Of a stretch of DNA of 36,880 nt, positions 25,209-33,228 are shown one piece after another. Within the stretch, counting starts at the first letter, position 1. Each line of letters begins with the position of its first letter. The notes under the pieces were generated by a model. It ran no database searches. It worked only from the letters and a program-made list of their open reading frames with translations, and was not told the DNA's origin. A program made the position numbers and the translations under genes. Source of the stretch: Paludibacteraceae bacterium (GTDB lineage: Bacteria > Bacteroidota > Bacteroidia > Bacteroidales > Paludibacteraceae); assembly GCA_017649925.1 (NCBI GenBank), contig JAGCFX010000036.1:1-36880 (forward strand), written 5' to 3'.

Positions 25209-26132
25209 ATGCAACGAATCTGTAATTTTATAGCCCAATGGATGGGGGCAATAGTGCTGATGGTGGCAGTATTAAGTCTACTTGTTCCATCATCGCTCTC
25301 GTGGATCGGCACATGGGTCATCAATCCAATGCTGGGTATCATCATGTTCGGTATGGGATTGACTCTTTCGGCACAAGACTTCAAGATTGTGCTGAGTCGT
25401 CCGAAGGATATCCTCATCGGTTGTCTCACGCAATTCACCGTCATGCCGCTGCTGGCATGGGCTCTGACAAAGGTTTTCTCGCTTCCGCAAGAACTGGCGA
25501 TAGGCGTCATTTTAGTCGGTTGTTGCCCGGGAGGAACGGCATCAAATGTCATCACCTATCTGGCAAAAGGCGACCTAGCCCTTTCCGTGGGCATGACCGC
25601 TGCATCCACATTGCTCGCGCCTATCCTGACACCACTTCTTGTCTGGCTATTAGCGGGCACAATGGTTGATGTGCATACAACAGGTATACTGATGAGCATC
25701 GTTTATATTGTTATTCTTCCCATTGGCTGCGGACTGCTCTGCCAACGCTTCATTCCCAAGGTGACGCAACGCGTTACGCCTTACCTACCTGCGTTTTCGT
25801 CTATTGCGGTAGCGCTGACAGTAGGAATCGTTGTGGCGCATAATGCTGACCGGCTGATGACCGCAAGTTTGCTCGTTGTGCTCGTTGTGATGCTGCATAA
25901 CCTGCTCGGACTCGGTATCGGCTATCTGGTTGGTTGCCTGTTGCGTTTGCAACGCCCAAAGAGCGTGGCGCTCAGCATAGAAGTCGGCATGCAGAACTCA
26001 GGCTTGGCAACATCGCTGGCTGTGATGCATTTTGCTTCCTTCCCGCTCGCCACCATCCCCGGCGCAGTATTCAGCGTATGGCATAACATCAGCGGCGCAA
26101 TTGTCGCACGCATCTATTCTCGAAAAGCTTAG
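25209..26132 (+). CDS. Bile acid:sodium symporter (BASS) family transporter
   Basis: The 307-residue protein is almost entirely hydrophobic, with about nine or ten membrane segments, the size and profile of the BASS family. Family motifs are the GCCPGGTASNVIT segment (about residues 105-117) and IEVGMQNSGLATSLA (about 258-272), which line the sodium and substrate site. Bacterial members carry bile acids, pantoate, keto acids or other organic anions, so the substrate cannot be named from sequence; bile acids are plausible only if this is a gut species. No consensus promoter is seen upstream, so it may be read through from the amylase gene 115 bp away. A purine-rich AAAGAGAA just before the ATG may aid initiation. 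Confidence 0.88.
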   Translation: MQRICNFIAQWMGAIVLMVAVLSLLVPSSLSWIGTWVINPMLGIIMFGMGLTLSAQDFKIVLSRPKDILIGCLTQFTVMPLLAWALTKVFSLPQELAIGVILVGCCPGGTASNVITYLAKGDLALSVGMTAASTLLAPILTPLLVWLLAGTMVDVHTTGILMSIVYIVILPIGCGLLCQRFIPKVTQRVTPYLPAFSSIAVALTVGIVVAHNADRLMTASLLVVLVVMLHNLLGLGIGYLVGCLLRLQRPKSVALSIEVGMQNSGLATSLAVMHFASFPLATIPGAVFSVWHNISGAIVARIYSRKA

Positions 26133-26365
26133 ACAGAATAAATTAGCCGCACGGGCACAAAAAAAGCGCCCGCATAACTTTTGCTCGAGAAAACTTCCTG
26201 AGAATAGGATTTGAGGCCTGCTTTTTCCTCTGTAATCCGACCACCTCATCGCTACCGCTTGCGCGGGTCCCGGCGTAGAGTATCGGCACGCCATTAGTGA
26301 AGCATTTGCACTCGGTTAATTGTTATTTGTTGAGTTTTCCGGTTCCTATGCGTTATGGGACGCTA
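26133..26365. other. 233-bp intergenic region with a cryptic minus-strand reading frame
   Basis: There is no conventional gene between the transporter stop and the porin stop. On the minus strand a frame without ATG is open at least from a GTG at 26289 to a TAA at 26143-26145 (48 codons, including GTRASGSDEVVG and ASNPILRKFSRAKVMR). The peptide is strongly basic and reminds me of short hypothetical proteins in Bacteroidales genomes, which I cannot verify here. A short hairpin (CGGGC 26152-26156 / GCCCG 26168-26172) lies at its end. It may be an interspersed repeat, a small RNA or a gene remnant. Confidence 0.35.
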
Positions 26366-27712
26366 TTAGTAATATCGATGCCAGCCGAGGGTGAGCACTA
26401 TACGGTGAGTCTCCGTATGCATGTCGTATGGCGCTGTGTTCTCTATAGCATGGAGGTTGAGGCGTTGCCAACGGCACTGATAAGCCGCTTGCACCATCAT
26501 ATGAGTACCCCTGTAACCGACGGCAATAGACGCGTACTGCGTCCAACGAGGACGTTGGAAATAAGTATCCTGACGGTCAAAAGTAGGATCCATCGGCACT
26601 ACAAAGGGGTTCTTATCAAACGTGCTCTCAAAGGCATAGCCGGCATTGATATAAAGCCCCAAGACCGGTACCACCTCTATACCCGCGCGCAACGAATGGA
26701 GATTCACTCCGCTCTGGTGCGTGAAGTCATACTGCACTGCTGCCAGCGCATAAGCACCTATCTGGAAGCCGACAGAAGTCGTGGTGTGCCAAGGCATGTG
26801 GAAGCTGCGCGTCTGGCTGTTGCAGTCTGGGGCATAAGAGGTTGCCAGTGTGTCGGTCTGTGCGGTCAGCGAACCCGAAGTGCGCGTCACGAGATGACCT
26901 ACGCTGGGAGTCTGAATTCCGAAACCGAGACGCAACCAAGGCAACGGACGACAGAGGAAACCCGCCGAGAAATTAAAACTGGCACCGGAGAAAAGCAGCG
27001 TTGTCTGGTTGTTATTGGAAAAATGACGTCCTTCGGTGTTCTGCGCCGTGAAAGTCTCCTGGTAAGTGGCATCGGACGAGAGCAGATATGACTGCACATG
27101 CAAGCCCGCACCCACATACCAACGGTTGGAGATATTCATCGCCCAGTCAAGCGCATATTCATTCACATAACCCGTCTCGCGCAGATACAGCGAGTTGGAA
27201 GCATTGATGAGGTCCGTACAGAAAGGAATATCCCAATTGACATCCGCCGTCGTGAGCAGCGCGCCCAACGATGGGTCATGGTCACCGACTCCGAACATCT
27301 CACGGCTATACGACTGCACGCGGTTATAAGACAACATGAGGTTGTTAAACTGCACGCCCTCATCGCTCAGCGTATAAGAAGGGATAGAGAATACCGCCGA
27401 AGCCTGCGGGATCATCAGCACATTGCGTTTGAAAACATCCGTAGTCCCTATCTGGCGCGTCCTATCGAGCATGACGTCAAAGGTAACAAAGACCTCCGAG
27501 CGGCGATAGAGACCTAATCCAGCAGGGTTATACAGTGCTGCAGAAGGGTCACCGCCAATGGCTGTCATCGCGCCGCCCATACCGATATAACGCGCCGTTC
27601 CCGTAATGTTTCGCTCACTTAGTCGGAGATAGTCTTGCGCGTATAGCGGAGAAAAGACCGCAGCACAAAAGGACAAAATACAAAGAACTAATATGTTTCG
27701 CAGGTTTTTCAT
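26366..27712 (-). CDS. OMPP1/FadL-type outer-membrane transport protein
   Basis: The 448-residue protein has a signal peptide ending near SPLYAQD and then the hallmark N-terminal segment ARYIGMGGAMTAIGGDPSAALYNPAGLG of OMPP1/FadL/TodX-like proteins in Bacteroidetes, followed by beta-strands to a C-terminal aromatic end (LGWHRYY). Relatives carry hydrophobic compounds such as long-chain fatty acids or aromatics across the outer membrane; the substrate here is unknown. Its ATG overlaps the stop of the upstream 93-residue gene by 4 nt (ATGA), making it the last gene of the regulator-trpS-small protein-porin cluster. I see no convincing terminator after the stop. Confidence 0.85.
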   Translation of the reverse strand: MKNLRNILVLCILSFCAAVFSPLYAQDYLRLSERNITGTARYIGMGGAMTAIGGDPSAALYNPAGLGLYRRSEVFVTFDVMLDRTRQIGTTDVFKRNVLMIPQASAVFSIPSYTLSDEGVQFNNLMLSYNRVQSYSREMFGVGDHDPSLGALLTTADVNWDIPFCTDLINASNSLYLRETGYVNEYALDWAMNISNRWYVGAGLHVQSYLLSSDATYQETFTAQNTEGRHFSNNNQTTLLFSGASFNFSAGFLCRPLPWLRLGFGIQTPSVGHLVTRTSGSLTAQTDTLATSYAPDCNSQTRSFHMPWHTTTSVGFQIGAYALAAVQYDFTHQSGVNLHSLRAGIEVVPVLGLYINAGYAFESTFDKNPFVVPMDPTFDRQDTYFQRPRWTQYASIAVGYRGTHMMVQAAYQCRWQRLNLHAIENTAPYDMHTETHRIVLTLGWHRYY

Positions 27713-27990
27713 CGGTTGATTTTGACAGTTACGGTAGTATCTTGTACGTGCACATATTCAATATCCACGGTCTGCTCAGGAATGGCAGGCAATGGTTCCG
27801 CCTGCTCCTCTGCAGATTGCGTTGTTTGTGTAGTTTGCGTTGTCTGCGTAGTTTGCGTTGTTTGAGTGGTCTGCGCACTGCGATAGTCCGGCCAATAATA
27901 GGCGTCGTCTATCTGCGGCGATTCCGCCAACGCAGGACAGAGAACAAGGTACAATGTACAAAGGATTAGTATGTAACCGCGAGTGCTCAT
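27709..27990 (-). CDS. Small secreted protein with TTQ repeats
   Basis: This 93-residue product has a signal peptide (about 1-22, LYLVLCPALAES) and a mature part containing six tandem Thr-Thr-Gln triplets, then an acidic, Pro-rich stretch and a C-terminal beta-like segment (VDIEYVHVQDTTVTVKI). The start overlaps the trpS stop (ATGA) and the stop overlaps the porin start (ATGA), so it is translated between the two. The triplet tract looks unstructured and may act as a spacer; the C-terminus may contact the porin. No family recognised. The reading frame is credible because of the signal peptide and both overlaps. Confidence 0.7.
   Translation of the reverse strand: MSTRGYILILCTLYLVLCPALAESPQIDDAYYWPDYRSAQTTQTTQTTQTTQTTQTTQSAEEQAEPLPAIPEQTVDIEYVHVQDTTVTVKINR
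27817..27873 (-). repeat. Nine-bp tandem repeat encoding (TTQ)6
   Basis: Six imperfect 9-bp units, each coding Thr-Thr-Gln with varying codons, within the small secreted protein gene. Copy-number change would stay in frame. Confidence 0.8.
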
Positions 27991-28976
27991 ATCTTTCTAA
28001 AACCAATAATCTCCCGTACTTCTTCAATCGTTTTCTCTGCGCGTGCAGCCGCTTTCTCTGCGCCCTGACGCATGATACGATCAAGCAATGCATCGTCATT
28101 CGAATAGGCGATGATGCGCTCACGGATAGGCGCAAGGAGTGCGTTAGCGTCCGCAGCCATTTGTTTCTTCATATCGCCGTAACGAATCTCCATACGATTG
28201 TAGAGGTCGTTGTAATATTCCGCCGCTTCCTTGCCGCAGAGCAGTTCACAGAGCGTGAAGAGGTTTTGTATCACTTCCGGCTTCTCTTGGTTGAGTTGCG
28301 TAGGTCCGCTGTCCGTCACGGCACGCATGATCTTTTTGGTCACCGTCTTCTCGTCATCGCAGAGATACAGACAGTTGCCTTCACTCTTACCCATCTTACC
28401 CGTTCCGTCGAGACCCGGCACTTTGACAGCCTTGTCCGCGAAATGGAAAGAAGCGGGCTCCTTGAAGTACTCAACGTTATAGATTCTATTGAACCGACGG
28501 GCAAAGAGACGCGCCATCTCCATATTCTGCTCCTGGTCCTTACCCACAGGCACTTTGTCCGCCTTATGCATAAGGATATCCGCCGCCATCAGACAAGGAT
28601 AAGTCAGCAGTCCGGCATTGACGTTGTCCGGCTGTTTGCGCACTTTCTCCTTGAACGACGTCACGCGTTCCAACTCGCCCAGATAGGCGTTCATATTCAG
28701 ATAGAGGTATAGTTCGAGCACTTGCTTGACGTCACTCTGCACGTAGATAGGCGCTTTCTCAGGGTCAATGCCGCAAGCCAGATACTCGCTGAGAATCGTC
28801 TTAACCGAACGCTTGATATTCTCCGGCGTAGGGTGCGTTGTGAGCGAATGCCAGTCGGCGATGAAGAACATGCAGTCGTACTCGTCCTGCATCTTCACAA
28901 AACTCTTCACCGCACCGAAGTAATTGCCCAGATGCAAGTTACCTGTCGGTCGTATGCCACTTATTACACGTTCCAT
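27987..28976 (-). CDS. trpS: Tryptophanyl-tRNA synthetase
   Basis: This class Ic aminoacyl-tRNA synthetase charges tRNA-Trp. I take the ATG at 28974-28976 (MERVISGIRPTG) as start, giving 329 residues, the normal bacterial TrpRS length; a TTG four codons earlier would overlap the regulator gene. Motifs: the HIGH-type NLHLGNYFGA near the N-terminus and the KMSKS-type GKMGKSEGN near residue 190, both in the form usual for TrpRS. The start is 1 bp after the Lrp/AsnC stop, and the stop overlaps the next gene, so it belongs to a tight leftward cluster. No upstream leader peptide or T-box is visible. Confidence 0.96.
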   Translation of the reverse strand: MERVISGIRPTGNLHLGNYFGAVKSFVKMQDEYDCMFFIADWHSLTTHPTPENIKRSVKTILSEYLACGIDPEKAPIYVQSDVKQVLELYLYLNMNAYLGELERVTSFKEKVRKQPDNVNAGLLTYPCLMAADILMHKADKVPVGKDQEQNMEMARLFARRFNRIYNVEYFKEPASFHFADKAVKVPGLDGTGKMGKSEGNCLYLCDDEKTVTKKIMRAVTDSGPTQLNQEKPEVIQNLFTLCELLCGKEAAEYYNDLYNRMEIRYGDMKKQMAADANALLAPIRERIIAYSNDDALLDRIMRQGAEKAAARAEKTIEEVREIIGFRKI

Positions 28977-28977
28977 A

Positions 28978-29436
28978 TCAGAGTTCAATTGGCGGTTGAC
29001 GATAGATCGGCTGCGACAACGTGGTCAGCGTCGTAGTGTTAGACACACCTGCGATGGGCTGAATCTTATTGTTCAAAAGGCTCAACAGATGCTCATTGTC
29101 ATGGGCATAAACCTTGATCAGCAATCCGAAAGCACCTAAGGTATATTGTGCCTCCACCACTTCTGGAATCTTCTCCAGCGCAGCAATCACCTGGTTGTAC
29201 ATCGATGCTTTTTCCAGCGTGATACCGATGTACACGCAGAGATGGTAGCCCAGGGACTTAGGTTGCACATGATAACTCGAACCCGTAATAACACCGTTGT
29301 CAAACATCTTCTGCACGCGCTGATGCACCGCCGCACGACTCACGCCGCATTGCTCCGCCACGTCACGAAACGGGATGCGCGCACTCTTCGTGATAATCTT
29401 CAAAATCTTACGATCTAACTCGTCAATTTTCTCCAT
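28978..29436 (-). CDS. Lrp/AsnC family transcriptional regulator
   Basis: The start at 29434-29436 (MEKIDELDRKIL) gives 152 residues. The N-terminal winged helix-turn-helix (ARIPFRDVAEQCGVSRAAVHQRVQKM, continuing to NGVITG) and C-terminal ligand-binding RAM domain (from about residue 65, GYHLCVYIGITLEKAS) are both complete. Such proteins form octameric discs and respond to amino acids. It lies first in a cluster with trpS (1 bp gap), so control by or of aromatic amino acid status is an attractive but unproven idea. Autoregulation is likely, and its promoter interleaves with that of the divergent O-methyltransferase, which it may also control. Confidence 0.92.
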   Translation of the reverse strand: MEKIDELDRKILKIITKSARIPFRDVAEQCGVSRAAVHQRVQKMFDNGVITGSSYHVQPKSLGYHLCVYIGITLEKASMYNQVIAALEKIPEVVEAQYTLGAFGLLIKVYAHDNEHLLSLLNNKIQPIAGVSNTTTLTTLSQPIYRQPPIEL

Positions 29437-29464
29437 TATTTTGAAAAATTTAATAAATTTGCTG

Positions 29465-29496
29465 CAAAGATACAACTTTTTTTGCATATGTGCAAG
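29465..29496 (-). promoter_or_regulatory. Promoter of the Lrp/AsnC-trpS cluster
   Basis: On the minus strand CTTG (29493-29496), 20 bp, TATCTTTG (29465-29472). It physically overlaps the O-methyltransferase promoter on the other strand. Confidence 0.7.
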
Positions 29497-29512
29497 AATT
29501 TTTGTAATTTTG
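29481..29512 (+). promoter_or_regulatory. Promoter of the O-methyltransferase gene
   Basis: TTTG (29481-29484), exactly 20 bp, TAATTTTG (29505-29512); the leader is very short, since the ATG is at 29531. Interleaved with the Lrp/AsnC promoter. Confidence 0.75.
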
Positions 29513-29530
29513 CGCAAAATTTGTAACAAA

Positions 29531-30187
29531 ATGACACTTGAAGAGTATATTTCTGAACATTCGACGCCCGAAAATGACGTTTTGAAAGCCATCACGCGTG
29601 AGACCTACATACATGTACTGAACCCGCACATGTTGAGCGGACATATCCAGGGTCGCCTGCTGAGTATGATCAGTCACATGATTCGCCCGAAGCGCATTCT
29701 TGAACTCGGTACATTCACCGGCTATAGCGCCCTTTGTCTGGCGGAAGGTTTGGCGGAAGACGGCCGACTGATCACCATCGAGCATAACGATGAACTTGAA
29801 GAGACCATACGGCGTAATTTGGACCGTTCGCCACTCAGCAAGAAAATAGAATTATGTATTGGTGATGCAAAAGAAATTCTAAACGCCGAAGGCAATAAAC
29901 GCGGATCAATAAACCACGAAGTGCTTTACGACCTCGTCTTCATCGACGCCGACAAACGGGAATACTGCGCGTATTTGGATTTGGTTTATCCCTTAGTGCC
30001 GGTCGGCGGGTTTGTACTGGCGGACAACACGTTGTGGGACGGTCATGTGATTGACCCTGCATACGACAAAGAGAAACAGACGCTCGGTCTGCGCACTTTC
30101 AATGACCAACTGAAAGAGGATGACCGCTTTGAGCAAGTCATCCTCCCTATCCGTGACGGACTAACAATTATCCGTAAAATCAAATAG
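29531..30187 (+). CDS. SAM-dependent O-methyltransferase (family 3)
   Basis: The start at 29531 (MTLEEYISEH) gives 218 residues; the frame is open upstream, but through the promoter. The Rossmann-like methyltransferase fold shows motif I LELGTFTGYSAL (SAM binding), an acidic residue in ITIEHN after the next strand, and the metal-binding acidic motifs FIDADKREY and LADNTLWDG typical of divalent-cation-dependent catechol/caffeoyl-CoA O-methyltransferase relatives (TrmR/YrrM group). Bacterial members often act on tRNA (5-hydroxyuridine at position 34) or on small catechols; I cannot choose between them. The gene is divergent from the Lrp/AsnC regulator and ends 11 bp before the convergent thioesterase gene. 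Confidence 0.88.
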   Translation: MTLEEYISEHSTPENDVLKAITRETYIHVLNPHMLSGHIQGRLLSMISHMIRPKRILELGTFTGYSALCLAEGLAEDGRLITIEHNDELEETIRRNLDRSPLSKKIELCIGDAKEILNAEGNKRGSINHEVLYDLVFIDADKREYCAYLDLVYPLVPVGGFVLADNTLWDGHVIDPAYDKEKQTLGLRTFNDQLKEDDRFEQVILPIRDGLTIIRKIK

Positions 30188-30198
30188 CCTATAACCAA

Positions 30199-30711
30199 TC
30201 ACAAATCGGCGATTTGTAATGCCTCTTCCCACGTGTAGTCGTGTTCTTCTACCGTAGAGGGCACATAGCCCATTTCTACCTGCGCCTTTTCCTGCGGAAA
30301 GGTGAAATATGTGCAGGTACACTCGCAGAGCAACTCGCCTTCGGCGGAATACAATTCCCCTTGCACGATAGCTACATTACGGCGCATCTCCTTGAGAAAC
30401 CCACGCAGTTTGACGAAGTCCTGCAGCGTAGAGACGGGCTTATGATAACGCATCTCCATCTTCGCCGTCACGCCGGCCGTCTTAAGCAGATGGAAGACTA
30501 CCCACCCGCACACTTCATCCAACAGCACAGCCTGTATACCGCCGTGAAGCGTGTTAAGCCATGACTGATGGTTTTGCGTCGGTCGCCAGATGGAGATGAT
30601 GCTGTCGCCATCCTCAAAGAACCGCATCCGTGTGCCTATCGGGTTGTCCGGACTGCACCCGAAACAGTTATAGCCGGGCGTCTGTGTCCAAGGGTTGATG
30701 ATTCGTTTCAT
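30199..30711 (-). CDS. Hotdog-fold thioesterase (PaaI-like)
   Basis: The 170-residue protein has the hotdog-fold signature WLNTLHGGIQAVLLDEVCGW (about residues 51-70), in which HGG and the following helix Asp/Glu form the active site of PaaI/YiiD-like acyl-CoA thioesterases. An N-terminal Cys pair (YNCFGCSPDNPIG) precedes the fold, as in many PaaI-type proteins of Bacteroidetes. It is about 30 residues longer than the smallest family members because of this N-terminal part and a C-terminal extension. It starts 19 bp after the TonB receptor stop with no promoter between, so it is probably co-transcribed; the link in function is not obvious. The acyl-CoA substrate is unknown. Confidence 0.85.
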   Translation of the reverse strand: MKRIINPWTQTPGYNCFGCSPDNPIGTRMRFFEDGDSIISIWRPTQNHQSWLNTLHGGIQAVLLDEVCGWVVFHLLKTAGVTAKMEMRYHKPVSTLQDFVKLRGFLKEMRRNVAIVQGELYSAEGELLCECTCTYFTFPQEKAQVEMGYVPSTVEEHDYTWEEALQIADL

Positions 30712-30730
30712 AAGATTATATTAATATTTG

Positions 30731-33067
30731 CTATTCTTCCGGTTTCTCCAAATCGTATCGGAAACCTACGTAAATCTTCCATCCGCTCGTCGGCGCACAC
30801 ACCATCGATGCATCAAAATCAGGTCCAAAAGGTTCAAACGAATCGATGATCGGATGGTCCTGCCGGAAATTGGTCATGTTCTCCGCACCCAGATAGAGGC
30901 TGCAAGCGCGGAAATACTTCGTGACCTGCGCCATTAGTTGGGGATACCAAGTGATTGGTTTGGGCGTGCCATATCCGCCGAGCATGTCTCCGTAAGCCAC
31001 AAAGCCGTCAGGCATACGACTGATACCGTTGAACTGCGCCGTGACATCGAACTGCCATTTTTTCAGCGGCGTCTGATAACTTGTTGTGATCACGCCTTTG
31101 AATCGGTTCGTGAGGGCCTTGGGGCGCAACTCGTATTGGTTTTTAGCCGAGTTATACGTCGTCTGCTCCACGTCGGTATAACGGAAGGCAGCCGTCCATG
31201 TCCATCCGCGCAACACCTCTATGGATGCCTCCACTTGCGCGCAATGTGCGAAGGACTTTGCTCCCGGCAGGTCGATTTGGTTATAGATATGCACGGCATG
31301 CGGGTCTTGATCCGTGTCCACGATGAGCGAGTTCAGGAAATGCGTGTAGTAATACTCCGCAGATAGTTGCAGCTGCTTGCTGCCCAGCGGGATGTAAAAG
31401 GTTGTACTTATACCGGTATTGACGGCACGCTCTTGCTTGATGTCCGCCGCGAGATGCAACGCACGACTGGAAGGTAAAATAAACGCATTGTCAGCGATGG
31501 CGTTCGGACTGCGATAACCCATGCCTGCGGAGGCGCGCAATGTCCACCATTCAAAAGGTGAATAACGGATGTTCATACGCGGGGTGAAGAAGAACCCGTA
31601 ACGTGTGGAGTAGTCGGCACGCACACCTGCCACCAGAGACAACATATCCGCATATTTATAACTGTACTCGGCAAAAATGCCGGGCGTCACTTCCCATCGA
31701 CTGAGATCTTGCAGGCCCGTTACCGGCAGATTCAGCGTTTCATTGTATTTATCGAAATTGACAGAAACACCGGCACTTAACCGATGGTCATTATCAATCA
31801 GTCCCCCACCCTCAAAATTACCCTGATAAATGGCATTGAGATAGGCGTTGAGTTGGTCCGCCTTCCAGTTCCGCAGGCCGTAAGAGTTATTCAGATTATG
31901 ATAACTGACAGCCGTGATGACAGCTACAGACGAGCCGCTTTCTTCATCAAACACATAGCCGTTTTTGAGGAACCCTTCCACTCGCCATGTATCGAGGTTG
32001 ATATGGTAAGGATTAGCTATTGTATCCGCATGATGGCCTAACTGACCAGCGCGTCTGCGGTCGTACAGTCCGCGCACAAAAGCCTGGAACGTATAATCGC
32101 CATGGCGGTAGAACCAACGGTTAGCAAGGTTGGCATTGATGGTTTTCGGCATATCCACAAACGAGTCGTGGTTGCCATCCATTGCCATGAAATTCTGTCC
32201 GTAATGCGCCAAGAGACCTGTGTAGAGCGACTCATGATGACAATGCTCATGCTCGTGCTCTTCGCCTACATTGTGATGGTGCACATGTTCCTCCTCTTTG
32301 AGCGGAATTTGCCATCCGCCCATAATATTCGCCTCCGCCATCGTTTCGGAATTGAACATCAGGTTGAGAGACAAAGGATTTTGGGTGTTAGGTTTGAGCA
32401 AATCGACGTTGATTTGTCCGGAAGTGGCTTCATAGCCGTTGATGACGGACGATGTACCTTTGCTGACCTGAATGCCGCTCATCCAGGGTCCGGGAATATA
32501 CTCCAGTCCGAAATTCTGCGCCAAGCCTCGCACGGCAGGCGTGTTCTCTTGAATGAGTTGCACATAAGTGCCGCTCAGTCCGAGCAATCGGATTTGTTTG
32601 GCTCCCGTTGCGGCGTCCGAGTAAGCCACATCGACGGATGCGTTGGTCTCAAACGCCTCGCTGAGGTTACAGCATGCTGCGCGGCACAGTTCCTCCGTGC
32701 CGATGGTTTGGGTATCAAAAGCCGATGTGCGACTTTTGATGACGCCCATACGCCGTTCGGTAATGGTCACTTCGTCCAAAACCGTTTCATCGATGAGCAC
32801 GATGGTCAGCGGCTGGCGATTAAGGATGGTGAGTGTGTCGTTATGGCATCCGACGAACGAAGCCACAAGGCGGTTCGTGCTCTTGACCGGCATCAGCGTA
32901 AAATTGCCCTCAAAGTCAGTAGCGACACCTATGCCCGTGTTGGCCCAATAGACGTTGGCGCCCACTAACGGTTCACCGTGCTCATCCAGCACAACGCCGC
33001 TAATCTGCGCATGTAGAGACATGCACCACATCACCAAAAATATGGATATGAACCACCGCTTCAGCAT
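30731..33067 (-). CDS. TonB-dependent receptor with His-rich loop (probable metal uptake)
   Basis: The 778-residue protein has a signal peptide (1-20), a carboxypeptidase-regulatory-like domain (about 21-95, GVVLDEHGEPLVGANVYW), a plug (about 105-225) and a C-terminal 22-stranded barrel. Two features suggest a metal or metal-complex ligand: a His/Glu-rich segment at 258-278 (HVHHHNVGEEHEHEHCHH) at an outer loop position, and the plug motif CRAACCNLSEAFETN (Cys128, Cys132, Cys133). From memory, receptors with the CCNLSE.FETN motif in Bacteroidetes often sit beside heavy-metal-associated chaperones, but none is present here. The ligand (Zn, Cu, Ni or Co) is inference. It has its own promoter and is followed by the thioesterase gene. 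Confidence 0.9.
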   Translation of the reverse strand: MLKRWFISIFLVMWCMSLHAQISGVVLDEHGEPLVGANVYWANTGIGVATDFEGNFTLMPVKSTNRLVASFVGCHNDTLTILNRQPLTIVLIDETVLDEVTITERRMGVIKSRTSAFDTQTIGTEELCRAACCNLSEAFETNASVDVAYSDAATGAKQIRLLGLSGTYVQLIQENTPAVRGLAQNFGLEYIPGPWMSGIQVSKGTSSVINGYEATSGQINVDLLKPNTQNPLSLNLMFNSETMAEANIMGGWQIPLKEEEHVHHHNVGEEHEHEHCHHESLYTGLLAHYGQNFMAMDGNHDSFVDMPKTINANLANRWFYRHGDYTFQAFVRGLYDRRRAGQLGHHADTIANPYHINLDTWRVEGFLKNGYVFDEESGSSVAVITAVSYHNLNNSYGLRNWKADQLNAYLNAIYQGNFEGGGLIDNDHRLSAGVSVNFDKYNETLNLPVTGLQDLSRWEVTPGIFAEYSYKYADMLSLVAGVRADYSTRYGFFFTPRMNIRYSPFEWWTLRASAGMGYRSPNAIADNAFILPSSRALHLAADIKQERAVNTGISTTFYIPLGSKQLQLSAEYYYTHFLNSLIVDTDQDPHAVHIYNQIDLPGAKSFAHCAQVEASIEVLRGWTWTAAFRYTDVEQTTYNSAKNQYELRPKALTNRFKGVITTSYQTPLKKWQFDVTAQFNGISRMPDGFVAYGDMLGGYGTPKPITWYPQLMAQVTKYFRACSLYLGAENMTNFRQDHPIIDSFEPFGPDFDASMVCAPTSGWKIYVGFRYDLEKPEE

Positions 33068-33086
33068 CGTTTTTCAATTTCGGCTG

Positions 33087-33118
33087 CAAAAGTACTGCTT
33101 TTTGCTGACATACGCAAT
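33087..33118 (-). promoter_or_regulatory. Promoter of the TonB receptor gene
   Basis: On the minus strand ATTG (33115-33118), 20 bp, TACTTTTG (33087-33094); leader about 20 nt. The spacer next to the -7 box resembles that of the tRNA-His, nrdD and lipoprotein promoters. Confidence 0.75.
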
Positions 33119-33177
33119 ACCTAATTATGGTGATTTTTGCTTTTGTGCACAAAGTGAACACGTTTTTTGCATTTTTA

Positions 33178-33209
33178 TTTGCACATGTTATTTTTTTTTA
33201 CTACCTTTG
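33178..33209 (+). promoter_or_regulatory. Promoter of the divIC-like / ruvC / ferredoxin cluster
   Basis: TTTG (33178-33181), 20 bp, TACCTTTG (33202-33209); ATG follows at 33229. Confidence 0.8.
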
Positions 33210-33228
33210 CAGCGAAAATTGTTGAGTT

